NCBI RefSeq assembly: GCF_905147045.1
Contig: NC_065898.1
Coordinates: 12,090,001-12,154,000, forward strand
Source of the DNA: Nymphalis io
Lineage: Eukaryota; Arthropoda; Insecta; Lepidoptera; Nymphalidae
Reading direction: 5' to 3'
DNA length: 64,000 nt
Shown here: one piece after another, positions 22,321-33,179 of the stretch
How the letters are laid out: each line of letters begins with the position of its first letter
Position numbering within the stretch: position 1 is the stretch's first letter
Translations under genes and position numbers: made by a program
The notes under the pieces: generated by a model
The model's database searches: none
Seen by the model: only the letters and a program-made list of their open reading frames with translations
What the model was told of the DNA's origin: nothing

Positions 22321-22500
22321 AATACCCTGGCAATTTTGGATAAGTTGGATATCGACAGTGAAAAGCCCTCGGAAGAAGAAATCGCACGGCTCTTCGGATA
22401 TGAAGAATCATACCTCAATGGTGAACTTGGTATTTGGCAAAGAGTCAAACCCAAAGTTTGGGCACTGTTTGATGAACCCTCCAGCTCACCGGCTGCAAAG
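22321..22500 (+). CDS. Shaw: Shaw/Kv3-type potassium channel, internal exon (end of T1 domain)
   Basis: The exon is 60 codons, phase 0 at both ends. It follows a CAG acceptor at 22318-22320 and precedes a GTAAGC donor at 22501. It reads NTLAILDKLDIDSEKP, then EEEIARLFGYEESYLNGELG, then IWQRVKPKVWALFDEP and ends SSSPAAK. The run from 'LDKLDID.EKPSEEEIA' to 'W.LFDEP.SS.AAK' is the signature of the end of the T1 tetramerisation domain and the T1-S1 linker in Shaw (Kv3) channels. T1 sets subfamily-specific tetramer assembly on the cytoplasmic side. The next exon starts at S1 in the same phase, 27.8 kb downstream. The start codon and the first part of T1 were not found in the 22 kb upstream and are probably outside the window. 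The subfamily call comes from remembered family motifs, not from an alignment. Confidence 0.93.
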
Positions 22501-22676
22501 GTAAGCTGAAGTATTTTATAAACGATAACTAAAAATAGGAAAAGGCACCAAATTTCCAACATTGATTTAGCAAAATGGTGATTCACATAAAATTTTAATA
22601 TAAGAATGAACTTGAATGTCAAAATTCCAAAAGTAGTTATCTGTAAATTATAAGTATGATTTTATTTGGCATATAT

Positions 22677-22970
22677 ACTGGTGGTAGGGCTTTGTGCAAG
22701 CTCGTCTGGGTAGGTACCACCCACTCATCAGATATTCTACCGCAAAACAGCAATACTTGATATTGTTGTGTTCCGGTTTGAAGGGTGAGTGAGCCAATGT
22801 AATTACAGGCACAAGGGACATAAAATCTTAGTTCCCAAGGTTGGTGGCGCATTGGATATGTAAGCGATGGTTGACATTTCTTACAATGCCAATGTCTAAG
22901 AGCGTTGGTGACCACTTACCATCAGGTGGCCCATATGCTCGTCCGCCTTCCTATTCTATAAAAAAAAAAA
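22677..22970 (+). mobile_element. SINE-A (Metulj-like), full length
   Basis: It lies 177 bp downstream of the channel exon donor. It runs from 'actggtggtagggctttgtg' to 'ctattctata' plus poly(A), with all family blocks present. A 92-codon open frame on the minus strand is the same by-product frame seen in the other copies. Confidence 0.9.
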
Positions 22971-22971
22971 T

Positions 22972-24435
22972 ATATTTTAGTGAACAGTTCCTTTTCCAGC
23001 AAGCACTTCCATTTTTATTAAAACAGTTAGTTGGTATTCTGGGTCAAGTTTAGATGTTTTTTCTGTATATTATTTTAACTTAATTAGAGTAGCATTTATT
23101 GTTAAAATGAGTTTAAAGTTATAAGTGATATTTTTTATTACTTTCAAAATCGCACTTTATCGAGGTAAGATTGCGGGCTTAAATTCTTATAGTGCTAAAA
23201 AATTGTGTATATGTAGTATAAAATTCTGCTATACGATAAACTAATGACCAAGTCTATCCCGTATTTGGAGTTTTAACCATCACCACTTAATTTTATAGCT
23301 TAAGCAAGTCTTAAGGATAATGTAAAAGCTTTACAATTTTGATGATATAAATAAGTAAAGAGTTGTTTAAGTTGCCAAATAATTCTGTTTTCACGATCAA
23401 CTCGTTTATAATATGTGCTAAGGCAAAATGCCAATTTCACAGAAATTTCGACAACATCTTAAAATTTTAATATAGATAAACAGTAATGGTTAATATAAAA
23501 GGAAAATTTTATTTCGCAACTTGGCGTCAGTTTAACACTATACACATAAATGGATTGTTAAATTTTATAGCCGTTCTATAATAATTTTTAACAAAAGCAA
23601 AAGGTTAAAATCCTGACAAAAGATAGAGAGGACCAAACGTCGCTACTACCAATAACGCTTAGAATTAGTTCTTTTGTTTAGATGACAAGATGATTGATTA
23701 ACGAAGAAGGTAGTAATTATTTAAGAGTTAATCTGTAAGAACAAACTCAACTGGTATGCTATGCTCCTTGTGACTGTAATAGCACCAACTCTACATTAAC
23801 TTAGTAGTACCTATCCAGACAGATCTTTCCAAAGTCTGTCGCGTTTTGTGATTATATGTTTTATAATACATGTGTTGAATGTGTATACAATCTATCATTC
23901 TCAGCTTTACTCCTTCAGGGATTGATTTTTTTACAAATGCTCTCTCCTGGGTTCAATATATCTTTAAGATTTTCATCAATTCGACTCAGTCGTGAAATGT
24001 CATTATTGGTTTTTTTTATTATATATTATACTCAGGGCTTAAGTTGTCATCATTAGTCATATAGGTGGAAGGTGGTGGTTGGTGTCACGAAATTGTTTAG
24101 ATACCACTTCAGGGTGATTGTGAGAAGCAGCCGAGAAATTGATAAATATCTAAAAAATGATGTCAAAAATATAAATGATAAATTAAAACAGATCCGTAAA
24201 AGAGATTGCTATTTTAGTTTATGCCAATGTAATTGCATTTAAACGAAGCGCTGAATTTGTCGCAGTGATTTAAACTTTGCAAAATGAATTTTCTTCAATA
24301 TCTCGGCTTATTGGCTTCTTGCCAAAAACAAGTTTGTAAAAGAATTTTATCTACATAAATACGATTAATTTTATAATAATCAATTTGTCTGTAGTGTTTT
24401 TTAATATCCTTACATTATCAAAAGTTATTTTGTTT
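22972..24435. other. AT-rich intron stretch with one faint SINE trace
   Basis: I see no gene. A degenerate SINE-A trace is at 23745-23840 on the minus strand ('gtgactgtaatagcacc', 'gtacctatccagacagatct', 'ccaaagtctgtcg'). Confidence 0.5.
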
Positions 24436-24439
<4 letters not shown>

Positions 24440-24517
<78 letters not shown>

Positions 24518-24637
24518 TAAGTAAGTGTTGTTATATTAAGTTGTCATTTAATTTTTATCATAGATATTATTCTTATACAATTCTACATTAGAAGGACATT
24601 GTAATCAATCATAAGTGTATGCGGAAACACATGTAAG
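24440..24637 (+). repeat. Left flank F of the giant inverted repeat, (TA)n plus 127 bp
   Basis: It comprises a (TA)n tract (24440-24510) and 24511-24637. The latter is repeated base for base, inverted, in the centre of the palindrome at 28790-28916. The short stretch 24638-24649 is absent from both the spacer and the right arm. Confidence 0.93.
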
Positions 24638-24670
24638 TAACAATGACACAATGTGTGTCCAATAAACCGA

Positions 24671-25470
24671 TTTGATTTTTTTTTTCAGCCTTTTGCCTTC
24701 CACTGCTGGACGAAAGCCTCCCCCATAGAACGCCAAACATCCCGATCTTGGGCAGTCCGCATCCATCCCGAACCTGCCACCTTTTTTAAATCGTCGGCCC
24801 ATTTTGTCACAGGGCGTCCTACACTACGTTTGCCTAAGCGTGGTCTCCACTCCAACACGTGTCGGCTCCATCGGCCATCAATGCGCCTGGAGACATGACC
24901 AGCCCACTTCCACTTCAGCGAGCTAATTCTAAGCGCGATGTCGGTGACTTTAGTTCTCTGGCGAATGTCCTCATTTCGGATTCTATCTGCCAGAGAAACC
25001 CCAAGCATCGCGCGTTCCATTGCTCGCTGAGCGACCCTAAATTGGTGGACCAGTCCTACGGTAAGTGTCTACGTTTCGGCACCGTAAGTCATTACGGGTA
25101 GGACGCACTGATTGAAGACCCTGGTCTTAAGCGACTGTGGGATCGACGATTCAAAAATATGACGTAACCTCCGGAATGCCGCCCAGCCCAAACGTATTCT
25201 TCTTTTAGCCTCCTTCTCAAAGTTGTGCCGGCCAAGTTGTATAGTTTGGCCCAGGTAGATATATACCTGCACAACTTCAAGTAGAGAGCCATTTACGACC
25301 ACTGGTAACGGGGATACATGACGGTTTGCCATAATTTTGGTCTTTTCAATGTTCATCCCGAGACCTACTTGTCTTGAAGAATCGCTCAGGCTGTTTAGCA
25401 TCTCTTCCAAATCCTGCAGAGTCTCCGCCATGATGACAATGATGTCGCATTGGAATAGTGTGGTGGAATT
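24671..25470 (-). mobile_element. RTE LINE 3' fragment in the left arm
   Basis: The minus strand encodes the reverse transcriptase end and C-terminal region: LSDSSRQVGLGMNIEKTKIM, YLGQTIQLGRHNFEKEAKRR, LPVMTYGAET, MERAMLGVSLADRIRNEDIR, WAGHVSRRIDGRWSR, GRPVTKWADDLKKVAGSGW, ending VQQWKAKG and stop. It is similar to the intact element at 11296 but is a distinct subfamily. A TAG replaces Trp after 'YGAET' in both arms, so the copy was dead before the duplication. Confidence 0.9.
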
Positions 25471-25520
25471 AGCTTCAAGCATTCTAAAGAGAAGATTTCA
25501 ACTTAACAGAGGGAGGAGAG
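25445..25520 (+). mobile_element. SINE-B scrap, left arm only
   Basis: The sequence 'gcattggaatagtgtggtgg' followed by 'aattagcttcaag' and 'gggaggagag' matches the SINE-B body. It lies within a segment of about 100 bp that the right arm lacks, between repeats of 'gagag'. Confidence 0.6.
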
Positions 25521-25599
25521 AGAATTTTCTTTATTATATAACATTTTTATATGCTTTTATTAGCAATTTTGTCAAAAAAGTAGTATACTTTATGTTTTT

Positions 25600-26439
25600 T
25601 TCAGTTAACATCCAATGATTAAAAAAAATATATTAAATTACAAAAAAATAGGATTACATCAGATTGGAAAATTCGAGCCTGAAAAATTATCTCCATTCCA
25701 ATTTGTTTACGATAAAGATTTTTTTCTACGTAATAAATTACAACTAAATTCCTACACTACACGAGCGCCGCAAAGTCTAGTGCAATACGAGTTTCGGTCT
25801 AAAATAAAATCGGCACCATTGAGCTTATTGAGCTTACAAAAAAATAGGATTACATCAGATTGGAAAATTCGAGCCTGAAAAATTATCTCTATTCCAATTT
25901 GTTTACGATAAAGATTTTTTTCTACGTAATAAATTACAACTAGATTCCTACACTACACGAGCGCCGCAAAGTCTACTGCAATACGAGTTTCGGTCTAAAA
26001 TAAAATCGGCACCATTGAGCTTATAATGTAATGATGAATCCAGTAGGTACATAGTTAAACTTTTCAATTGCTACTAGTAAATCTTAGATAAATTTATTAT
26101 TTATTATATTGTGTAGATAACACTTTTTGGTAAGAGCATGTCACAATTATAATAAACGCTACTCTAATATCTTTAAGGAAAATTTATTTAAGTTCTTAGA
26201 AGCCTTAAAAAACTGTATTTGTGATTAATATTCCTATATTTTTATTTGTTCTGCTTTTTAAATTACATTTTAAATATATATTTTAATTAATTGTTAAATA
26301 ACTTGTTATTGTTAGGTTCACTCCATGTTTGAATGTAAAAGTGGAAACTTTGTTGGCTTATGTGAGACTTATTTTGTTACCAAATGTTTATGTGTTATAT
26401 TATGCTGTATGTTTTCCAATTAAATAAATAAATAAATAA
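25600..26439 (+). mobile_element. LINE (L3) 3' end with internal tandem duplication, left arm
   Basis: A 5'-truncated LINE tail. It has a short coding remnant (SYTTRAPQSLVQYEFRSKIK), a long AT-rich 3' region with 'gttaggttcactccatg' and 'gtggaaactttgttggctta', and a terminal (AAAT)n at 26424-26439. The segment 25641-25836 is repeated in tandem at 25837-26023 (period 196). A second copy of this family, minus strand, is at 51560-51870. Confidence 0.8.
25641..26023 (+). repeat. 196-bp tandem duplication within L3
   Basis: Two units start 'caaaaaaataggattacatc' at 25641 and 25837 and differ by a few substitutions. The mirror copy is in the right arm (about 31752-32134), so the duplication is older than the inverted repeat. 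Confidence 0.9.
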
Positions 26440-27530
26440 CACTTAGGGAATTTGTCTATTTCTCAAATAACATCACATATGATTTCTCGCAACAACAATG
26501 TTTTATGTATTAATACATATCTAAAAACCAATATAACATTCCTCTACCGATACAAAGGTAAGTAGGCATTAGGAATTCCATAAATATGAACTAAATATCA
26601 ATGGATCGATTTAAGCCGAAAGCATCAGTCAGGAATCCAAATTGGTTTTTGTGAATAATTTACGCACGCCTGTTTACGCTTGGCTCAGACTATCGCTGTT
26701 GATGGTACGATATAACCTTGAGTGTATTATGCATAAAATGTCATTCAGGTCAACATTTATACTACTATTTTTTTACATAGTGTAAGTACTGCAGCCTAAG
26801 ATTACCAGAAGATCCATATTCAATCTTGCCTTGAAAATGCGTGGAATATAATGCTAAAGATAAACAGACACCGGAAGGATATCCTACATCTTGATTATGC
26901 GCTTGGGTGTCTTCGTGCGAATGAATGGAATGTTAATGACGTAGGGCTTATATGTCCTTTGGTTAGGTTGATTAAGCTTTTAATCATTATAATAACTTAA
27001 TAATGTATTGTTAACATTAAATTGAAATAAATAAAATATATTAATCGCATTTTATTATAGAAACTTAGAGAACAAAATAATAACGTGCACGTTTTCGATT
27101 CATAACGACAATAATTATATTTGAAATAAATATTTATATATATTATATTTTGTTAGTATAGTGATAAAACAAAATAGGTTGCAATAATTTAAAATCCAAT
27201 AATAATTTGACACGAATTTTTTCCAACAAGAGTATGGACGCAGCATAATAAAATTCGCGCCGATTTGTACGATCGGTTGTATTTGAGACTAAGCTTTGTG
27301 ATATATCGGCGTATTCGCCTGTTATTGAAGTTTGTTGATTCCTAAGTAAATATTTAAAACAATCTGTATTTCTCCGAGATTACGATCGGTTGAATAATTT
27401 ATTTTGAAGACTATATATATTATATCAATGATGTCTAAAAGATACATAAAAAGATTATTTATATTTTTTTGCGAAATAATACATTGAAGACTTAAGCAAC
27501 CATTGTTTTTACAAGCCATAATATTATTAA

Positions 27531-27864
27531 CTAGCTCCCCGTCTCGGCTTCGCACGGGTCGAGTAACGATCTAAATAGAACGTTTATATCGTAGTACCTA
27601 AAATAGTTACATTAATATATTATTGGTTGACGCGACGCACGGCAGTAAAGCTTTATACGTCGTTATTATTTTTCCCGACATTTTTAACAACTAGCGTCAT
27701 ATTTTAGCCAATTTACACAAAACTTTAATAAATTATACCCTAAGACCTTTCTCATGTCTCACTCTGTCTTTTGGTGAAATTGGTTCAGAAGTTTTTGAGT
27801 TTATTGCGTTCAAAAAGATAGAAAGACAGACTCGGCGGAGGGACTGTCTTATAATATGTAGTGA
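27531..27864 (-). mobile_element. Non-autonomous Helitron-like element, left arm
   Basis: Read on the minus strand, it starts TC (after A), ends CTAG (before T), and has a GC hairpin just inside the 3' end (CCCGT paired with ACGGG). These are Helitron hallmarks: A/T target, TC 5' end, CTRR 3' end. It is 334 bp long, with no ORF of its own. The mirror copy at 29879-30212 has the same ends. Confidence 0.75.
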
Positions 27865-28492
27865 TATTTATTCTAAGTAAGATTAAATTATATAAAAGAT
27901 AATAAAAAAGCTTACAGTTATTGTTCGTAGATTTTAAATATGGCTTTAGTTAGTATATTTTAAAATAATGCGCGTGACTATTTTTATTAGTTTTTTTTTT
28001 TTAAATATCATGTAATACACCGTGACAGACGATAACAGTAGACATCTAAATTGTAAATTAAACAGGTAAAACAGTCAAAATAAATATTTAAAGATAATAA
28101 CAGTGTTTTCAATACTTTAATATAAATTTATCGCTAATTATATGAACGGTGTCTATTGGTGTTTTTTTTTTAAGTTGTTGGCAGTGATATTGACGCAAAT
28201 CTACTTCTCGCCACGTAATCCAGCATTTTTGGTTTACTAAGCTTCTTTATATATTTATAAATGAGTATCGTAAGTTGTATTATTATAAAAATTGTAAGAC
28301 ATAAGAAAAGGGAACGACACGATCAAGTTTCTTGCCGAGTGTGCTAATGAGAATCTATATTAAAAATTGATAGACTAAGTTTCGCATACATGATTAAGGT
28401 ATACTTTTTATTTGGTGAAATGTTAAAACTAATCATATTAATAATCAAGAGATTATCTATTATTCAGGACGAACAAAGGCGTTATAGTTGGT

Positions 28493-28702
28493 TTATTTAT
28501 TAATAGATAGTGTGTATTGTCCTGCGTACTCAGAGAGAAAATAGCTTCCGGTCTCCGGTTCCCTCGCTTTCCAAGCTAACTCCGGTAACACTATAATACA
28601 ACAATTGATTTGCTTGAATAATATAATAATAAAAGGCTGTTCAAGCTCGTCTGGGTAGGTGCCACTCACACATCGGATATTTCTTAGCAAAACAGCAGTC
28701 AA
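28493..28702 (-). other. Open frame of 69 codons in the left arm, probably not a gene
   Basis: An identical frame exists at 29043-29252 because it lies in the inverted repeat. The N-terminal half reads through a SINE-A scrap (28645-28700). There is no known domain, no codon-use support, and no signal peptide worth naming. Confidence 0.7.
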
Positions 28703-28782
28703 GTGCTAGCTTATATATTTAAAAAAAATCCCTTCGTCCTGAATACTTTCGGATCGTATCATATGTACCGTCCTATCAGATA

Positions 28783-28909
28783 ATGAAAGCTTACATGTGT
28801 TTCCGCATACACTTATGATTGATTACAATGTCCTTCTAATGTAGAATTGTATAAGAATAATATCTATGATAAAAATTAAATGACAACTTAATATAACAAC
28901 ACTTACTTA

Positions 28910-28953
<44 letters not shown>

Positions 28954-28962
28954 TATCTGATA
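28783..28962. repeat. Centre of the giant inverted repeat (inverted copy of flank F)
   Basis: Positions 28790-28916 are the exact reverse complement of 24511-24637 (127 of 127 bases by eye), followed by a shorter (TA)n tract (28917-28947) and a short junction with a repeated 'atctgat'. The centre is therefore not unique DNA but a copy of the sequence outside the left arm. Confidence 0.93.
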
Positions 28963-29878
28963 TATCTGATAGGACGGTACATATGATACGATCCGAAAGT
29001 ATTCAGGACGAAGGGATTTTTTTTAAATATATAAGCTAGCACTTGACTGCTGTTTTGCTAAGAAATATCCGATGTGTGAGTGGCACCTACCCAGACGAGC
29101 TTGAACAGCCTTTTATTATTATATTATTCAAGCAAATCAATTGTTGTATTATAGTGTTACCGGAGTTAGCTTGGAAAGCGAGGGAACCGGAGACCGGAAG
29201 CTATTTTCTCTCTGAGTACGCAGGACAATACACACTATCTATTAATAAATAAACCAACTATAACGCCTTTGTTCGTCCTGAATAATAGATAATCTCTTGA
29301 TTATTAATATGATTAGTTTTAACATTTCACCAAATAAAAAGTATACCTTAATCATGTATGCGAAACTTAGTCTATCAGTTTTTAATATAGATTCTCATTA
29401 GCACACTCGGCAAGAAACTTGATCGTGTCGTTCCCTTTTCTTATGTCTTACAATTTTTATAATAATACAACTTACGATACTCATTTATAAATATATAAAG
29501 AAGCTTAGTAAACCAAAAATGCTGGATTACGTGGCGAGAAGTAGATTTGCGTCAATATCACTGCCAACAACTTAAAAAAAAAACACCAATAGACACCGTT
29601 CATATAATTAGCGATAAATTTATATTAAAGTATTGAAAACACTGTTATTATCTTTAAATATTTATTTTGACTGTTTTACCTGTTTAATTTACAATTTAGA
29701 TGTCTACTGTTATCGTCTGTCACGGTGTATTACATGATATTTAAAAAAAAAACTAATAAAAATAGTCACGCGCATTATTTTAAAATATACTAACTAAAGC
29801 CATATTTAAAATCTACGAACAATAACTGTAAGCTTTTTTATTATCTTTTATATAATTTAATCTTACTTAGAATAAATA

Positions 29879-30212
29879 TCACTACATATTATAAGACAGT
29901 CCCTCCGCCGAGTCTGTCTTTCTATCTTTTTGAACGCAATAAACTCAAAAACTTCTGAACCAATTTCACCAAAAGACAGAGTGAGACATGAGAAAGGTCT
30001 TAGGGTATAATTTATTAAAGTTTTGTGTAAATTGGCTAAAATATGACGCTAGTTGTTAAAAATGTCGGGAAAAATAATAACGACGTATAAAGCTTTACTG
30101 CCGTGCGTCGCGTCAACCAATAATATATTAATGTAACTATTTTAGGTACTACGATATAAACGTTCTATTTAGATCGTTACTCGACCCGTGCGAAGCCGAG
30201 ACGGGGAGCTAG
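29879..30212 (+). mobile_element. Non-autonomous Helitron-like element, right arm
   Basis: It starts TC after A (29878) and ends CTAG before T (30213), with the hairpin CCCGT...ACGGG at about 30185-30205. Mirror of 27531-27864 and the same length, so the insertion predates the duplication. Confidence 0.75.
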
Positions 30213-31340
30213 TTAATAATATTATGGCTTGTAAAAACAATGGTTGCTTAAGTCTTCAATGTATTATTTCGCAAAAAAATATAAATAATCTTTTTATGTA
30301 TCTTTTAGACATCATTGATATAATATATATAGTCTTCAAAATAAATTATTCAACCGATCGTAATCTCGGAGAAATACAGATTGTTTTAAATATTTACTTA
30401 GGAATCAACAAACTTCAATAACAGGCGAATACGCCGATATATCACAAAGCTTAGTCTCAAATACAACCGATCGTACAAATCGGCGCGAATTTTATTATGC
30501 TGCGTCCATACTCTTGTTGGAAAAAATTCGTGTCAAATTATTATTGGATTTTAAATTATTGCAACCTATATTGTTTTATCACTATACTAACAAAATATAA
30601 TATATATAAATATTTATTTCAAATATAATTATTATCGTTATGAATCGAAAGCATGAATATACTAATATATATAAGAGTACGTGACACGTGCACGTTATTA
30701 TTTTGTTCTTTAAGTTTCTATAATAAAATGGGATTAATATAATTTATTTATTTCAATTTAATGTTAACAATACATTATTAAGTTATTATAATGATTAAAA
30801 GCTTAATCAACCTAATCAAAGGACATATAAGCCCTACGTCATTAACATTCCATCCATTCGCACGAAGACACCCAAGCGCATAATCAAGATGTAGGATATC
30901 CTTCCGGTGTCTGTTTATCTTTAGCATTATATTCCACGCATTTTCAAGGCAAGATTGAATATGGATCTTCTGGTAATCTTAGGCTGCAGTACTTACACTA
31001 TGTAAAAAAATAGTAGTATAAATGTTGACTGAATGACATTTTATGCATAATACACTCAAGGTTATATCGTACCATCAACAGCGATAGTCTGAGCCAAGCG
31101 TAAACAGCCGGCGTGCGTAAATTATTCACAAAAACCAATTTGGATTCCTGACTGATGCTTTCGGCTTAAATCGATCCATTGATATTTAGTTCATATTTAT
31201 GGAATTCCTAATGCCTACTTACCTTTGTATCGGTAGAGGAATGTTATATTGGTTTTTAGATATGTATTAATACATAAAACATTGTTGTTGCGAGAAATCA
31301 TATGTTATGTTATTTGAGAAATAGACAAATTCCCTAAGTG

Positions 31341-32170
31341 TTATTTATTTATTTATTTAATTGGGAAACATACAGCATAATATAACACATAAACATTTGG
31401 TAACAAAATAAGTCTCACATAAGCCAACAAAGTTTCCACTTTTACATTCAAACATGGAGTGAACCTAACAATAACAAGTTATTTAACAATTAATTAAAAT
31501 ATATATTTAAAATGTAATTTAAAAAGCAGAACAAATAAAAATATAGGAATATTAATCACAAATACAGTTTTTTAAGGCTTCTAAGAACTTAAATAAATTT
31601 TCCTTAAAGATATTAGAGTAGCGTTTATTATAATTGTGACATGCTCTTACCAAAAAGTGTTATCTACACAATAAATAATAAATTTATCTAAGATTTACTA
31701 GTAGCAATTGAAAAGTTTAACTATGTACCTACTGGATTCATCATTACATTATAAGCTCAATGGTGCCGATTTTATTTTAGACCGAAACTCGTATTGCAGT
31801 AGACTTTGCGGCGCTCGTGTAGTGTAGGAATCTAGTTGTAATTTATTACGTAGAAAAAAATCTTTATCGTAAACAAATTGGAATGGAGATAATTTTTCAG
31901 GCTCGAATTTTCCAATCTGATGTAATCCTATTTTTTTGTAAGCTCAATAAGCTCAATGGTGCCGATTTTATTTTAGACCGAAACTCGTATTGCAGTAGAC
32001 TTTGCGGCGCTCGTGTAGTGTAGGAATCTAGTTGTAATTTATTACGTAGAAAAAAATCTTTATCGTAAACAAATTGGAATGGAGATAATTTTTCAGGCTC
32101 GAATTTTCCAATCTGATGTAATCCTATTTTTTTGTAATTTAATATATTATTTTTAATCATTGGATGTTAA
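31341..32170 (-). mobile_element. LINE (L3) 3' end with internal tandem duplication, right arm
   Basis: Mirror of the left-arm copy, with (TTTA)n at 31341-31358. A few substitutions distinguish it (for example Asn to Asp and Val to Leu in the coding remnant). Confidence 0.8.
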
Positions 32171-32255
32171 CTGAAAAAAACATAAAGTATACTACTTTTT
32201 TGACAAAATTGCTAATAAAAGCATATAAAAATGTTATATAATAAAGAAAATTCTC

Positions 32256-32990
32256 TCTCAGGATTTGGAAGAGATGCTAAACAGCCTGAGCGATTCTTCA
32301 AGACAAGTAGGTCTCGGGATGAACATTGAAAAGACCAAAATTATGGCAAACTGTCATGTATCCCCGAGACCAGTGGTCGTAAATGGCTCTCCACTTGAAG
32401 TTGTGCAGGAATATATCTACCTGGGCCAAACTATACAACTTGGCCGGCACAACTTTGAGAAGGAGGCTAAAAGAAGAATACGTATGGGCTGGGCGGTATT
32501 CGGGAGGTTACGTCATATTTTTGAATCGTCGATCCCACAGTCGCTTAAGACCAGGGTCTTCAATCAGTGCGTCCTACCCGTAATGACTTACGGTGCCGAA
32601 ACGTAGACACTTACCGTAGGACTGGTCCACCAATTTAGGGTCGCTCAGCGAGCAATGACGCGCGATGCTTGGGGTTTCTCTGGCAGATAGAATCCGAAAT
32701 GAGGACATTCGCCAGAGAACTAAAGTCACCGACATCGCGCTTAGAATTAGCTCGCTGAAGTGGAAGTGGGCTGGTCATGTCTCCAGGCGCATTGATGGCC
32801 GATGGAGCCGACACGTGTTGGGGTGGAGACCACGCTTAGGCAAACGTAGTGTAGGACGCCCTGTGACAAAATGGGCCGACGATTTAAAAAAGGTGGCAGG
32901 TTCGGGATGGATGCGGACTGCCCAAGATCGGGATGGTTGGCGTTCTATGGGGGAGGCTTTCGTCCAGCAGTGGAAGGCAAAAGGCTGAAA
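32256..32990 (+). mobile_element. RTE LINE 3' fragment, right arm
   Basis: Mirror of the left-arm fragment. The coding remnant restarts at 'LEEMLNSLSDSSRQVGLGMN' and runs to 'AFVQQWKAKG'. It shares the TAG stop after 'YGAET' and has an extra frameshift near 32655 (caatgacgcg against caatggaacgcg in the left arm). Confidence 0.88.
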
Positions 32991-33059
32991 AAAAAAATTC
33001 CAATGCGGTTTATTGGACACACATTTAACAGTTTTTCTGCCAAGTTTCTAGCAATGTTA

Positions 33060-33172
33060 TTCATACTCACGAGATGAAAAAACACAATTTGTGTTAGAAC
33101 TTGAAAATTAAGTGCTTGCCTAGGTTTGAACTCGCGTTCATCGGATATGTATCATGTGTTCTAACAACTGGG
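33060..33172 (-). mobile_element. SINE-B head fragment
   Basis: It carries 'gagatgaaaaaacacaattt', 'aattaagtgcttgcc', a B box 'aggtttgaactcgcg' and 'caactgggc' in family order on the minus strand. It lies just outside the right arm. Confidence 0.65.
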
Positions 33173-33179
33173 CGGGGAG

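Larger units (their letters stand above)
24650..28782 (+). repeat. Giant inverted repeat, left arm
   Basis: It pairs with 28963-33025 in inverse orientation. Position sums are 57745 near the centre, 57743 from about 27.3 to 27.9 kb, 57775 at about 25.7 kb and 57675 at the outer end, so the arms differ by a few indels. Only scattered substitutions are visible. The arm contains, from outside in, an RTE LINE fragment, a SINE-B scrap, a LINE 3' end with a 196-bp tandem duplication, a Helitron-like element, unique DNA and a SINE-A scrap. Confidence 0.95.
28963..33025 (-). repeat. Giant inverted repeat, right arm
   Basis: The reverse complement of 24650-28782. Differences seen: an insertion of about 35 bp near 30650-30690, loss of about 100 bp near 32250, a 3-bp insertion near 31110, a 2-bp homopolymer length change near 29580, and scattered substitutions. 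Similarity stops at 33025 ('ggacacacatt'), the mirror of 24650. Confidence 0.95.

Noticed and set aside
24653..25101. Plus-strand frames over the RTE fragment (24653-24898 and 24859-25101)
   Set aside because: Antisense shadows of the minus-strand LINE coding remnant, which shows clear reverse transcriptase C-terminal motifs.
28493..29252. Two identical 69-codon frames facing each other (28493-28702 and 29043-29252), and a second identical pair of 77 codons (27322-27555 and 30188-30421)
   Set aside because: They are mirror copies created by the giant inverted repeat, contain SINE and Helitron-border sequence, and show no domain. Identity reflects recent duplication and not selection.
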